From: a bacterium
GTDB taxonomy: Bacteria > Bacillota_I > Bacilli_A > RF39 > UBA660
Direction: 5' to 3'
Assembly: GCA_004560915.1 (NCBI GenBank)
Contig: SFTR01000028.1
Location: forward strand, 1 to 10,993
Length of the DNA stretch: 10,993 nucleotides
The translations under genes were made by a program, and so were the position numbers. This document shows, piece after piece, positions 1-6,368 of this stretch (its first letter is position 1; each line of letters begins with the position of its first letter). Under the pieces are notes generated by a model. The model worked only from the letters and a program-made list of their open reading frames with translations, had not been told where the DNA came from and ran no database searches.

Positions 1-517
1 TCATATATTCACATAAATTTTTCATATAACCATTTAGTTCATTATATAATGGCGGTACAAATGAAACACTAGATCCAGCAAGACCAGGCTTTAATATATA
101 AGTTTGAGTCTTTCTTAAATGTCCACTACCTTTAGTAGAATTATCTTTCTTACAATTACTTAAAAGAACTTTATTTACTCTATTAAATGTATCAATTGAA
201 AATCCATTCTTACTAGCATAAGAAAGTCCAGATAATAAAGCCATCTTAATATTATTAAATTGTATTACTGTATTATTTTTATTCTTATACGGCATTAAAA
301 ACATATCATCTTTAGTAATCTTAGCATTATCAATTTTAAAAGAATAATATGTATCAATTATAAATGCTGACTCTAAAAAAGATTTATAATCAAAAGTCAT
401 ACTCTTAAGAAATCCTTTATACTCTCCATATGCTTCTTTCGCATCACATAGAAGTTTCATAAGAGAACTATCAAGTTCATAATTAAAAGGTAATTTTTTA
501 GCTTTATATGGTTCCAT
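1..517 (-). CDS. Fic family protein, N-terminal part (3' end cut by window edge)
   Basis: The frame is open from ATG 517-515 to the window edge and gives 172 residues. The ATG follows AAGGAG (531-526) with 8 bases of spacing. The visible part matches the Fic N-terminal domain: an LPFNYELD start, an amphipathic helix ending YGEYKGFLKS, and a later segment of the type GHLRKTQTYI...VSFVPP, equivalent to the family's 'FR..Q.WIG...FVPP' strand. Fic proteins transfer AMP or related groups to hydroxyl side chains. The catalytic HPFxxGNGR motif would lie beyond position 1 and is not seen, so activity cannot be judged. At residues 70-75 the place of the inhibitory [S/T]xxxE[G/N] helix reads SFKIDN, with Asp for Glu. 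It is separated from the gene upstream by a terminator hairpin, so it is probably transcribed on its own. The family call rests on motif recall, not a search. Confidence 0.8.
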   Translation of the reverse strand, partial: MEPYKAKKLPFNYELDSSLMKLLCDAKEAYGEYKGFLKSMTFDYKSFLESAFIIDTYYSFKIDNAKITKDDMFLMPYKNKNNTVIQFNNIKMALLSGLSYASKNGFSIDTFNRVNKVLLSNCKKDNSTKGSGHLRKTQTYILKPGLAGSSVSFVPPLYNELNGYMKNLCEYM

Positions 518-556
518 ACTTTACACTCCTTAATTATATATTATCATAAATATAAT

Positions 557-594
557 AAAAAATATACATATTTAATTAAAAATATGTATATTTT
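557..594 (-). terminator. AT-rich terminator hairpin of the 593-979 gene
   Basis: A perfect 15-bp inverted repeat (580-594 with 559-573) has a 6-base loop. On the minus strand it is followed by a run of six U (562-557, partly in the stem). Only one pair is G-C, so it is thermodynamically weak. The stem contains the stop codon of the gene it follows. Confidence 0.6.
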
Positions 595-979
595 AATATG
601 GATTAGGATAACTAGTAAGACCAGTACCTTCTCCTTTAGTCCATATAATTTTATTTCCTAATACTTTAAGACCATATATTATTTTATATAGTGTTTTATC
701 TCCATTTTTATAATAAAATGTTAATGTAGTATTACCATTTTTATTAGGTTCAAATACCCATTTATCATCTTCATCACTAGTAAGTTTAACATTATCATTA
801 GTAGATTCATAACTCCAACTATAGCCATCTTTAGAATCCATATCATACTCTATAGTCATCTTATCATTATATACTGCTAAATACTTAGAAGCTGGACCCC
901 AAAATACCAAATAAATTGATACTAAAGCTGTTACTCCAAACATAATATAAAATCTTAAATACTTCTTTATATGTTTCAT
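593..979 (-). CDS. Small membrane-anchored protein, tentative chagasin-like (I42) domain
   Basis: The product has 128 residues: a basic N-terminus, one membrane segment (about residues 8-28, IMFGVTALVSIYLVFW), and about 95 residues predicted outside the cell. I do not recognise it with confidence. The outer domain has a GYSWSY motif near residue 52, then alternating hydrophobic strands ending in NGNTTLTFYYKNG and IIYGLKV. This resembles the immunoglobulin-like fold of I42/chagasin protease inhibitors (GYxW loop, then G-x-t-x-L-x-f/y-x-Y). The family's GG loop and the RPW/F loop are not visible, so inhibitory function is not supported; a generic Ig-like domain is the alternative. The start ATG is preceded by GGTGA (988-984). 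There is no lipobox cysteine. It stands alone between a terminator upstream (1026-1060) and its own terminator. Confidence 0.7.
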   Translation of the reverse strand: MKHIKKYLRFYIMFGVTALVSIYLVFWGPASKYLAVYNDKMTIEYDMDSKDGYSWSYESTNDNVKLTSDEDDKWVFEPNKNGNTTLTFYYKNGDKTLYKIIYGLKVLGNKIIWTKGEGTGLTSYPNPY

Positions 980-994
980 ATCTTCACCATAATA

Positions 995-1023
995 ATAATA
1001 TCACTTTTAACATATTTAAGCAA
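995..1023 (-). promoter_or_regulatory. Possible sigma-A promoter for the 593-979 gene
   Basis: TTGCTT (1023-1018), a 17-base spacer and TATTAT (1000-995) lie just past the upstream terminator. The predicted start (about 988) falls at the edge of the ribosome site, leaving almost no leader, so this is a weak call. Confidence 0.3.
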
Positions 1024-1025
1024 AC

Positions 1026-1060
1026 AAAAAACAATCCGTTCTGATAAAACAAGATTGTTT
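1026..1060 (-). terminator. Rho-independent terminator (or attenuator) ending an orphan transcription unit
   Basis: AAACAATC (1060-1053) pairs with GATTGTTT (1036-1029). An inner extension of TTGTT with AACG continues the stem, and the hairpin is followed by U residues (to 1026). No protein gene ends here: the nearest upstream gene already has its own terminator at 1546-1582. It must therefore end an untranslated RNA, or act as an attenuator 47 bases ahead of the 593-979 gene. Confidence 0.7.
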
Positions 1061-1491
1061 CGAGTTTCCGAAAATAAATTATGAATCATTTATATTAATA
1101 ATTAAATTAATATAAATACTTCTAAATATTATCAGTATTTAGCATAATTTCTTATCATTTTGAGTTTTGCTTTCTCAACGTTATAACATTTGTCCTTAGT
1201 AGATAAGACATCTATTTCTTAAATTAATAAGATATTTTTATTATTTATATTATTTTGATATAAAATATTATTAGTAAGATAGATATATAATTAAGTTAGT
1301 AAATTAATACTAATTAAGAACATATAATTGAAAAATAATATTAGTATATCCAATATAAATAAGTAAAAATAATATAGATTTTTTCACTAATATAATTAAA
1401 TTATTTATATTATTATATAAGTTTATAAAAGTAATTAAACTTAAATAAATTATTATATAATAGATATAATATTTAATTATCTATTGGACAA
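1026..1491 (-). ncRNA. Putative non-coding RNA or long regulated leader (novel, unnamed)
   Basis: This is the bulk of a 596-base stretch without a protein gene. It is bounded by a good promoter (1496-1524) and a terminator (1026-1060) in the same direction. The left, 3' part holds successive hairpins: 1200-1214 (5 bp), 1160-1178 (TTGAG/CTCAA), 1122-1142 (CTAAATA/TATTTAG), 1088-1117 (12 perfect pairs), 1058-1073 (TTTCG/CGAAA, which overlaps the terminator arm by 3 bases), then the terminator. The right half is almost pure A/T and shows nothing I can interpret. I find no tmRNA, RNase P, T-box or CRISPR signature. Small frames exist (for example SD-like AAGGA before ATG TTA TAA near 1188) but none is convincing. 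Transcription from here into the 593-979 gene by read-through is the alternative. Confidence 0.4.
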
Positions 1492-1495
1492 CTAT

Positions 1496-1524
1496 ATATT
1501 ATCAAATATTTCATACCCTGTCAA
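1496..1524 (-). promoter_or_regulatory. Sigma-A promoter of the orphan transcription unit
   Basis: A perfect -35 TTGACA (1524-1519), a 17-base spacer and -10 TAATAT (1501-1496) predict a start near 1489. It lies 22 bases beyond the U-run of the hydrogenase terminator and points away from the hydrogenase, into the gene-free region. Confidence 0.6.
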
Positions 1525-1545
1525 TATATTTTTAAATTTTTTTTC

Positions 1546-1582
1546 AAAAAAATAAAATAATTGCATTTTCAGCAATTATTTT
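1546..1582 (-). terminator. Rho-independent terminator of the hydrogenase operon
   Basis: AAAATAATTGC (1582-1572) pairs perfectly with GCAATTATTTT (1564-1554) around a 7-base loop, followed by seven U (1552-1546). The 5' arm includes the hydrogenase stop codon. Confidence 0.8.
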
Positions 1583-3096
1583 TCTTCTCCTCTTAACAGA
1601 TAACTCTTATCACTATAAGAAGTATGTAATAATTTAAAACTCTCTTCACTAAGTGGTTTTCTTAAATAATTCTTGTATAATATTTTTAATTCTTTATTAT
1701 CATGAGCAAATCTAACAGCTCTTTTAGAATCTATATTATAAAGTCCTTTAGCTCTTTGCTCCCTAATCTTATCTAATTGTGTTATTTGGCATAATGGTTG
1801 TCCACCACCACCAATACATCCTCCTTTGCAATTCATAACTTCTATGAAATGATATTTCTTATATCTATCATCTTTTAATAGTTCTTCTAAATTTTCAAGT
1901 TGTTGAACAACAGCAACCTTAAGTTTATAATTATGTATCTCTATAGTTGCTTCTTTTATTCCATTAAATCCTCTTAAATCACTAAATACTAATTGATCTT
2001 TCTTTAAATTAGTTTTAGTCATAATTCTATAAAGCGTACGAATAACTGATTCAGTTACTCCTCCAGAATTACCAAATATTACTCCACCACCACTACCTTC
2101 TCCTAATAATTTATCATATTCACTATCATTTAAATTATTAAGTTTAATATCTTCTTCTTTAAGTAAAATAGAAAATTCACTAGCTGTCATTACATAATCA
2201 ATATTAATTGTATATTCACGTGCTTCCATCTTCTTAGAAGTACAAGGTGTAATAGCTACAGTAACTATCTTTGATGGATCTATATTCTTTTCTTTAGAAA
2301 AATATTCTTTAATAATTGCACACTGCATACCTATAGGACTCTTACAAGTAGATAAATTATCTAATAGTTCTGGATGATATACTTCAGCATATTTAACCCA
2401 AGCAGGGCAACAACTTGTAAACTGAGGCATAGGGCCTTTATTAGTAAGTCTAGCCGCAAACTCAGCTACTTCTTCCATAATAGTTAAATCTGCTCCAAAT
2501 GCAGTATCAAATACATAATCAAAACCTATCTTCTTAAGAGCAGTAACAAGTTTACCCTCTGTATTATCTCCAGGTTCCATTCCAAAGTTTTCACCCATAG
2601 AAACTCTAACAGCAGGAGCAATCATAGCTACAACTACTTTTTCATTAGTATTTATTATTTCTTTAACTTCCTTATAACAATATCTAGGTACTATAGCACC
2701 AGTAGGACAATTCAAAATACATTGACCACATCCCAAACATATAGGATTCTTACATACATTTAAATCATAAGAAAGGTTAACTACCTTCTCACAAGTCTTC
2801 TTACATTGCCCACAATTAATACATTTTTCAGGTATTCTAACTATTGCTGGATTATATTGACTTATTCTTACTTTTTTATCTTCTACTGTATCATTAACAA
2901 TTTTACTTGTTTTAATATCTAATGCTTCTTCAACTACTGAATCTATTACTGAATCTAAATCATCTTGATCAAATATATCATTAGTTACTAACTTAAATTC
3001 ATTTTTTACGCTTTCACACATGGGACAAACATAATCATCAGATAACTTATCAGTTTCGACTATATAACCACATTTAGCACATATATATTTTGCCAT
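1576..3096 (-). CDS. [FeFe]-hydrogenase with N-terminal rubredoxin-like and 2[4Fe-4S] domains
   Basis: The 506-residue product should catalyse reversible proton reduction to H2 in the cytoplasm. In order it has: a short rubredoxin-like iron site (CxxC at 6/9, CPxC at 24/27); an acidic linker (38-85); a two-cluster ferredoxin domain (Cys 92, 95, 98, 102 and 120, 123, 126, 130); and the H-cluster domain with L1 TSCCPAW (227-233), L2 TPCTSKKME (283-291) and L3 from E419 to P434 with Cys 423 and 427. A small-subunit-like tail with LLHTSY closes the protein. All four H-cluster cysteines and the proton-transfer Cys 229 are present. L2 begins with Thr where most catalytic enzymes have Met. No NADH- or formate-binding domain is attached, so the electron partner is probably ferredoxin or rubredoxin. 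The layout recalls the 'group B' clostridial enzymes, which is inference. AAAGGAG precedes the start, 30 bases after the kinase gene. Maturation genes hydEFG are not in the window. Confidence 0.95.
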   Translation of the reverse strand: MAKYICAKCGYIVETDKLSDDYVCPMCESVKNEFKLVTNDIFDQDDLDSVIDSVVEEALDIKTSKIVNDTVEDKKVRISQYNPAIVRIPEKCINCGQCKKTCEKVVNLSYDLNVCKNPICLGCGQCILNCPTGAIVPRYCYKEVKEIINTNEKVVVAMIAPAVRVSMGENFGMEPGDNTEGKLVTALKKIGFDYVFDTAFGADLTIMEEVAEFAARLTNKGPMPQFTSCCPAWVKYAEVYHPELLDNLSTCKSPIGMQCAIIKEYFSKEKNIDPSKIVTVAITPCTSKKMEAREYTINIDYVMTASEFSILLKEEDIKLNNLNDSEYDKLLGEGSGGGVIFGNSGGVTESVIRTLYRIMTKTNLKKDQLVFSDLRGFNGIKEATIEIHNYKLKVAVVQQLENLEELLKDDRYKKYHFIEVMNCKGGCIGGGGQPLCQITQLDKIREQRAKGLYNIDSKRAVRFAHDNKELKILYKNYLRKPLSEESFKLLHTSYSDKSYLLRGEEK

Positions 3097-3126
3097 ATTA
3101 TCTCCTTTACATCTTTTTCAAAACCA

Positions 3127-4518
3127 TTATAACATATTTTTCTTATCAATTTCAAAATAGAATGTAGTACCCTTATTTTTAACACTTTTAACACCATATT
3201 TATAATTATGACTCTCAAGTATTGTCTTAACTATAGAAAGTCCTAAACCAGTACCAAAAGCATTTCTCTTATGTTTCTTTTCATTATGATAATATTTATT
3301 CCATATATATTTAATTTCTTCTTTATCAATACCTTTACCAGTATCTCTAATTTCAACTAATACTTTCTTCTTTTCATCAGTAACATTTATATATATTTTT
3401 TTATCTTCTCCAGTATAGTTAACAGCATTATTAAGTAAATTATATATAACTTGTTCAATTCTCTTCTTGTCAGCCTTAACTTTTATTTCTTTATCATTAG
3501 TATATATAAATTCATAACCATCACTATCTATAAGAATATAAAATCTCTTAATAATATTTCTAATTAACTCATTAAGATCAAACTCTTCTATTTTAAGTTC
3601 ATAAGTACTAGATTGTAACTTAGATAAATCAAGAATATCACTTACTAAAACATTTAATCTATCAGTTTCTTCTATAATTATATTCATATTTTCTACTCTT
3701 TTTTCAGGAGTTTGACTTTCTAAATCCCTAGTCATTTCAGCATATGCTTTTATCATGGTAAGTGGAGTCCTTAAGTCATGACCTACATTTGCCATTAAAT
3801 CACGTCTTAATTCATCAGTCTTAGATAACTCATTCTTAGCTAAATCTAATGTAGTTGATAATTCTTTTATCTCTTGTACTTTACTATCTGTTGAGAATGA
3901 TACATTAAAGTCTCCATTAGCTAGTTTTTTAGCAGAATCACTTATCTTAACAATAGGTCTAGATATTTGACTAGATATAACATAACTTATTATTAAAGAT
4001 ATTCCAAATATTATTAATGCTATATATCCATATTGACTTTTTAATAATATTATAGATGAATCTAATGGTTGAATAGAAGTATTTAGAAATATATATACTT
4101 CATTATTATATTTTAGTGCTTTAATTATAGTTTTATTACCAAATCTTTTATTATAAAGAAGTTTAGTATCTTCAGTTTTACCACTACTTACAAAAGAAGT
4201 TATATAGTTATCACTAGTATCTTTATCACTAAATAAGCATCCCTTATTATAAGTATTTGATATAGTTTGTATCACTCCGTTAGAATATATCGATACACAA
4301 ACTCCATAGTTATAAGCTATATCTTCAAGGGTATTTATATCCATAGAATTGTTAGTTTTAATAGAATTTACTATATCATCTAGTTGATTCTTTTTATAAA
4401 CTTCATAATATTTATTTAGAAATACTATCTGCATCAAAAAAAGAAATAGTAATATAAAACATGAGAATGCTACTAAGCACCCAAGTACTATATGTTTAAT
4501 CTTACTATTCTTTATCAT
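3127..4518 (-). CDS. Membrane sensor histidine kinase (HAMP, HisKA, HATPase_c)
   Basis: Starting at ATG 4518, a TTG one codon upstream being less likely, the product has 463 residues. It partners the overlapping response regulator. Numbered with the TTG as residue 1: TM1 about 11-35; an extracytoplasmic sensor of about 125 residues with only two cysteines (75 and 95); TM2 about 165-183; a HAMP linker (184-235); the phospho-acceptor His248 in GHDLRTP; the N box with N361 and N365; G1 DTGKGI (393-398); and G2 GTGLGLSIV (423-431). All kinase motifs are intact. The sensor domain matches no ligand-binding family I know, and two cysteines are too few for a cluster. The first 14 bases overlap the end of the regulator gene, so translation is probably coupled. 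A weak GGGG site lies 10 bases before the ATG. The stimulus is unknown; the hydrogenase gene directly downstream hints at redox or fermentation status. Confidence 0.93.
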   Translation of the reverse strand: MIKNSKIKHIVLGCLVAFSCFILLFLFLMQIVFLNKYYEVYKKNQLDDIVNSIKTNNSMDINTLEDIAYNYGVCVSIYSNGVIQTISNTYNKGCLFSDKDTSDNYITSFVSSGKTEDTKLLYNKRFGNKTIIKALKYNNEVYIFLNTSIQPLDSSIILLKSQYGYIALIIFGISLIISYVISSQISRPIVKISDSAKKLANGDFNVSFSTDSKVQEIKELSTTLDLAKNELSKTDELRRDLMANVGHDLRTPLTMIKAYAEMTRDLESQTPEKRVENMNIIIEETDRLNVLVSDILDLSKLQSSTYELKIEEFDLNELIRNIIKRFYILIDSDGYEFIYTNDKEIKVKADKKRIEQVIYNLLNNAVNYTGEDKKIYINVTDEKKKVLVEIRDTGKGIDKEEIKYIWNKYYHNEKKHKRNAFGTGLGLSIVKTILESHNYKYGVKSVKNKGTTFYFEIDKKNML

Positions 4519-5161
4519 CAAACTTATACCCCATTCCTCTTACAGTGGTAATTAAATCTCTATATTCTCCTAAATTATTTCTAAGCATCTTTATATGTGT
4601 ATCTATTGTTCTATCATTTCCTAAATAATCATAATTCCATATATTATTAAGTAATTGTTCACGAGATAAAGCAATACCTTTATTATTTATAAAATATACA
4701 AGCAAATCATATTCTTTAGGTGTTAATAATAATTCTTTTCCATTTATATATGCAGCATGTCCTAAGAAATCTACTTTAAGATTCTTATATATATAGAAAT
4801 CATCTTCTCCTTTATATCTCTTTATAACTGCATTTATTCTAGCCATTAACTCTTTAGGACTAAATGGTTTAGTCATATAATCATCTATTCCTAAATCAAA
4901 ACCAGCTAATTTATCATATTCTTCTCCTCTAGCTGATAACATAATAGTAGGAGTATTATATCTTTCTTTAATTATTTTATATGCGCTAAAACCATCCATC
5001 TTAGGCATCATTATATCTAAAATAATAATGTCTGCATCTTTTGCTTTTTCAATAGCCTCAACACCATTTTCAGCTTCTAATACATCATACTTATTTCCAA
5101 TACAATATTCTTTTATAACATCTCTTATAAGTTTTTCATCATCTACAATTAGTACTTTCAC
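4505..5161 (-). CDS. OmpR/PhoB-family response regulator
   Basis: The product has an N-terminal receiver domain with the DD pair (VDDE), phospho-acceptor Asp49 in ILDIMMPKMDG, the switch Ser in LSARG and Lys in TKPF. It ends in a winged-helix DNA-binding domain (LLTPKEYDLLVYF ... RTIDTHIKMLR ... RGMGYKF), so it should be a DNA-binding transcription factor. I chose GTG 5161 as the start (218 residues, VKVLIVDDEK). It is 5 bases after GAGGTGA (5173-5167), whereas the upstream in-frame GTG at 5170 lies inside that ribosome site. The stop is TAG. The gene leads an apparent operon with the kinase and the hydrogenase and has its own promoter, with dyad and direct-repeat sequences that may be its autoregulatory site. 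Confidence 0.93.
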   Translation of the reverse strand: MKVLIVDDEKLIRDVIKEYCIGNKYDVLEAENGVEAIEKAKDADIIILDIMMPKMDGFSAYKIIKERYNTPTIMLSARGEEYDKLAGFDLGIDDYMTKPFSPKELMARINAVIKRYKGEDDFYIYKNLKVDFLGHAAYINGKELLLTPKEYDLLVYFINNKGIALSREQLLNNIWNYDYLGNDRTIDTHIKMLRNNLGEYRDLITTVRGMGYKFDDKE

Positions 5162-5184
5162 ATTATTCACCTCTGATATTTAAT

Positions 5185-5213
5185 ATAATATCATATTATG
5201 AAATATTTGTGAA
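5185..5213 (-). promoter_or_regulatory. Sigma-A promoter of the regulator-kinase-hydrogenase operon
   Basis: TTCACA (5213-5208), a 17-base spacer and TATTAT (5190-5185) predict a start near 5178, just ahead of the ribosome site. The spacer and -10 contain a perfect odd dyad, ATAATATGATATTAT (5199-5185). TTTCA occurs twice exactly 11 bases apart (5214-5210 and 5203-5199), the spacing usual for OmpR/PhoB-type half-sites. Confidence 0.6.
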
Positions 5214-5235
5214 AAATTTATGTGCATTATTAAAA

Positions 5236-6027
5236 TTATTTATTATAGAATGCACTACAATTAAAGCCATGACATTTAATTAAATATGAATCTATTATTT
5301 TACTACCATTAGTTATTATAACTTTAGGATAAGCTTCATTGTAAAAATCTAAATTTTTTGAAAATTCTTTATTAATTTTATAAAGTGTATTTGTTATATT
5401 AGTGTTAAGTTCATCACTATTTATATAGTATGCATTAGTAGATACACTTAACCATTTTTCAATAACATCATAAGAAGATAAGCAATCAACACTACTGCAT
5501 TTATTTCCCATAAATATTATTTTAGCGTCTTCTTTTTCTTTTATAATATTTATTAAACTATTAACTGGTAATTTTATAGAATCTATTACGTGACTCTCTG
5601 ATTTTTTATATTCAGACATACTTTTACCATAGAATTTACTGAACTCATAATTTAAAGAATCATCTATATTATTAAAAAATACATTTTCTTCACCATCTAT
5701 TAATAATGTTAATTTATCTTTATCATTGCCTTTAATAACTATTTCTTTATTACAATCTAATATTATAGTTTTCTTTTTCTTATTGTATCTATAATTACTA
5801 CATTTATCATATGTATTAGTAAAATTCTCACTGCTTGGCCTATAATAAGACATTTTATATTCATTTATATTAAATACATCATAATATCCATTTATATAAT
5901 TATATCTATACCAATTTTTATCAAGTATATCATTATTTATTTTATCATACTTAAAAATATATAATAACGTAAGTATTATACCCATTATAAAGACACCTAT
6001 TATACATATTATATTTCTATTATTCAT
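5236..6027 (-). CDS. Unrecognised membrane-anchored protein with thioredoxin-like C-terminal domain
   Basis: The product has 263 residues with one N-terminal membrane segment (about 6-25), the rest predicted outside the cell. Residues 39-120 look all-beta (repeated aromatic strands, C76 and C92, IDGEENVFF), possibly lipocalin-like. Residues about 165-250 resemble a thioredoxin fold: strand AKIIFMG, then C177-x4-C182 at the start of a helix, strand NAYYINSDEL, a long helix, and YPKVIITNGSKIIDSYL, where Pro234 sits at the cis-proline position before the beta-hairpin. A second CxxxxC (252/257) is near the C-terminus. CxxxxC is unusual for a redox thioredoxin, so the cysteines may be structural disulphides. 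No name is offered. No ribosome site precedes ATG 6027. An inner ATG (5985) has AGGTG ahead of it, but it would cut the membrane segment. It lies 65 bases before the two-component operon, which has its own promoter. Confidence 0.75.
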   Translation of the reverse strand: MNNRNIICIIGVFIMGIILTLLYIFKYDKINNDILDKNWYRYNYINGYYDVFNINEYKMSYYRPSSENFTNTYDKCSNYRYNKKKKTIILDCNKEIVIKGNDKDKLTLLIDGEENVFFNNIDDSLNYEFSKFYGKSMSEYKKSESHVIDSIKLPVNSLINIIKEKEDAKIIFMGNKCSSVDCLSSYDVIEKWLSVSTNAYYINSDELNTNITNTLYKINKEFSKNLDFYNEAYPKVIITNGSKIIDSYLIKCHGFNCSAFYNK

Positions 6028-6041
6028 AATATTATGATATC

Positions 6042-6071
6042 AAAAAACAAATAACTTTTCAATTACTTGTT
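6042..6071 (-). terminator. Terminator of the rpmE / 88-residue gene unit
   Basis: AACAAGTAA (6071-6063) pairs with TTATTTGTT (6054-6046), with one G-U pair and an 8-base loop, followed by U residues (to 6042). The stop codon of the gene it ends lies within the 5' arm. Confidence 0.65.
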
Positions 6072-6329
6072 AGTATTTGCATAATAATTAAATTCACTTA
6101 TCTCTCTAGATACATTGTCAAGATCATCAGCATCCGCATCATCTTCAAGTACCTCATCTATAAGAAACATAATATCTTTTATAGAACCACATTCCATAGG
6201 ATCTATCCCATATCTATTAAGTACTTCTATTTGATATTCTGATAAGTATATACCTTTTTTAATCTCTTTATGCATATATTTTTTATCATATAAATCATTT
6301 ATATCTACTTCTTGTCCATTAATATTCAT
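6063..6329 (-). CDS. Small acidic cytoplasmic protein of unknown function
   Basis: With the ATG at 6329, which has AGGAG 5 bases upstream, the product has 88 residues. An in-frame ATG at 6353 would lie inside the terminator of rpmE and has no ribosome site. There is no signal peptide or membrane segment. The sequence is mostly helical in appearance, with a central YLSEYQIEVLNRYGIDP, a strongly acidic stretch (DEVLEDDADADDLD), and a C-terminal SEFNYYANTNK. I have the impression of a conserved hypothetical family in low-GC Bacillota but cannot name it. It follows rpmE across a terminator, so it is probably expressed by read-through at a lower level than the ribosomal protein. Confidence 0.8.
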   Translation of the reverse strand: MNINGQEVDINDLYDKKYMHKEIKKGIYLSEYQIEVLNRYGIDPMECGSIKDIMFLIDEVLEDDADADDLDNVSREISEFNYYANTNK

Positions 6330-6342
6330 AAATTCTCCTAAG

Positions 6343-6368
6343 AAAAAAATCACTATTAATCAGTGATT
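6343..6368 (-). terminator. Terminator directly after rpmE
   Basis: AATCACT (6368-6362) and AGTGATT (6354-6348) form a perfect 7-bp stem with a 7-base loop holding the rpmE stop codon. U residues follow (6349-6343, partly in the stem). The ribosome site of the next gene begins only a few bases later. Confidence 0.7.

Noticed and set aside
533..538. TATAAT just before the Fic gene as a -10 box
   Set aside because: The ribosome site begins 2 bases after it, so the transcript would lose the site, and there is no -35 at proper spacing.
1026..1491. CRISPR array, tmRNA, T-box leader or RNase P RNA in the gene-free region
   Set aside because: There are no regularly spaced repeats, no T-box core, no tRNA-like ends, and the sequence is too AT-rich and unlike the conserved RNase P core.
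5162..5170. GTG 5170 as the start of the response regulator
   Set aside because: This codon is part of the GAGGTGA ribosome site; GTG 5161 has correct spacing and gives the standard family N-terminus.
5207..5224. TTGTGAA on the plus strand, a half-site of the redox repressor Rex, before the hydrogenase operon
   Set aside because: The second half expected after 4 bases (TTCACAA) reads TTATGTG, so there is no convincing Rex operator.
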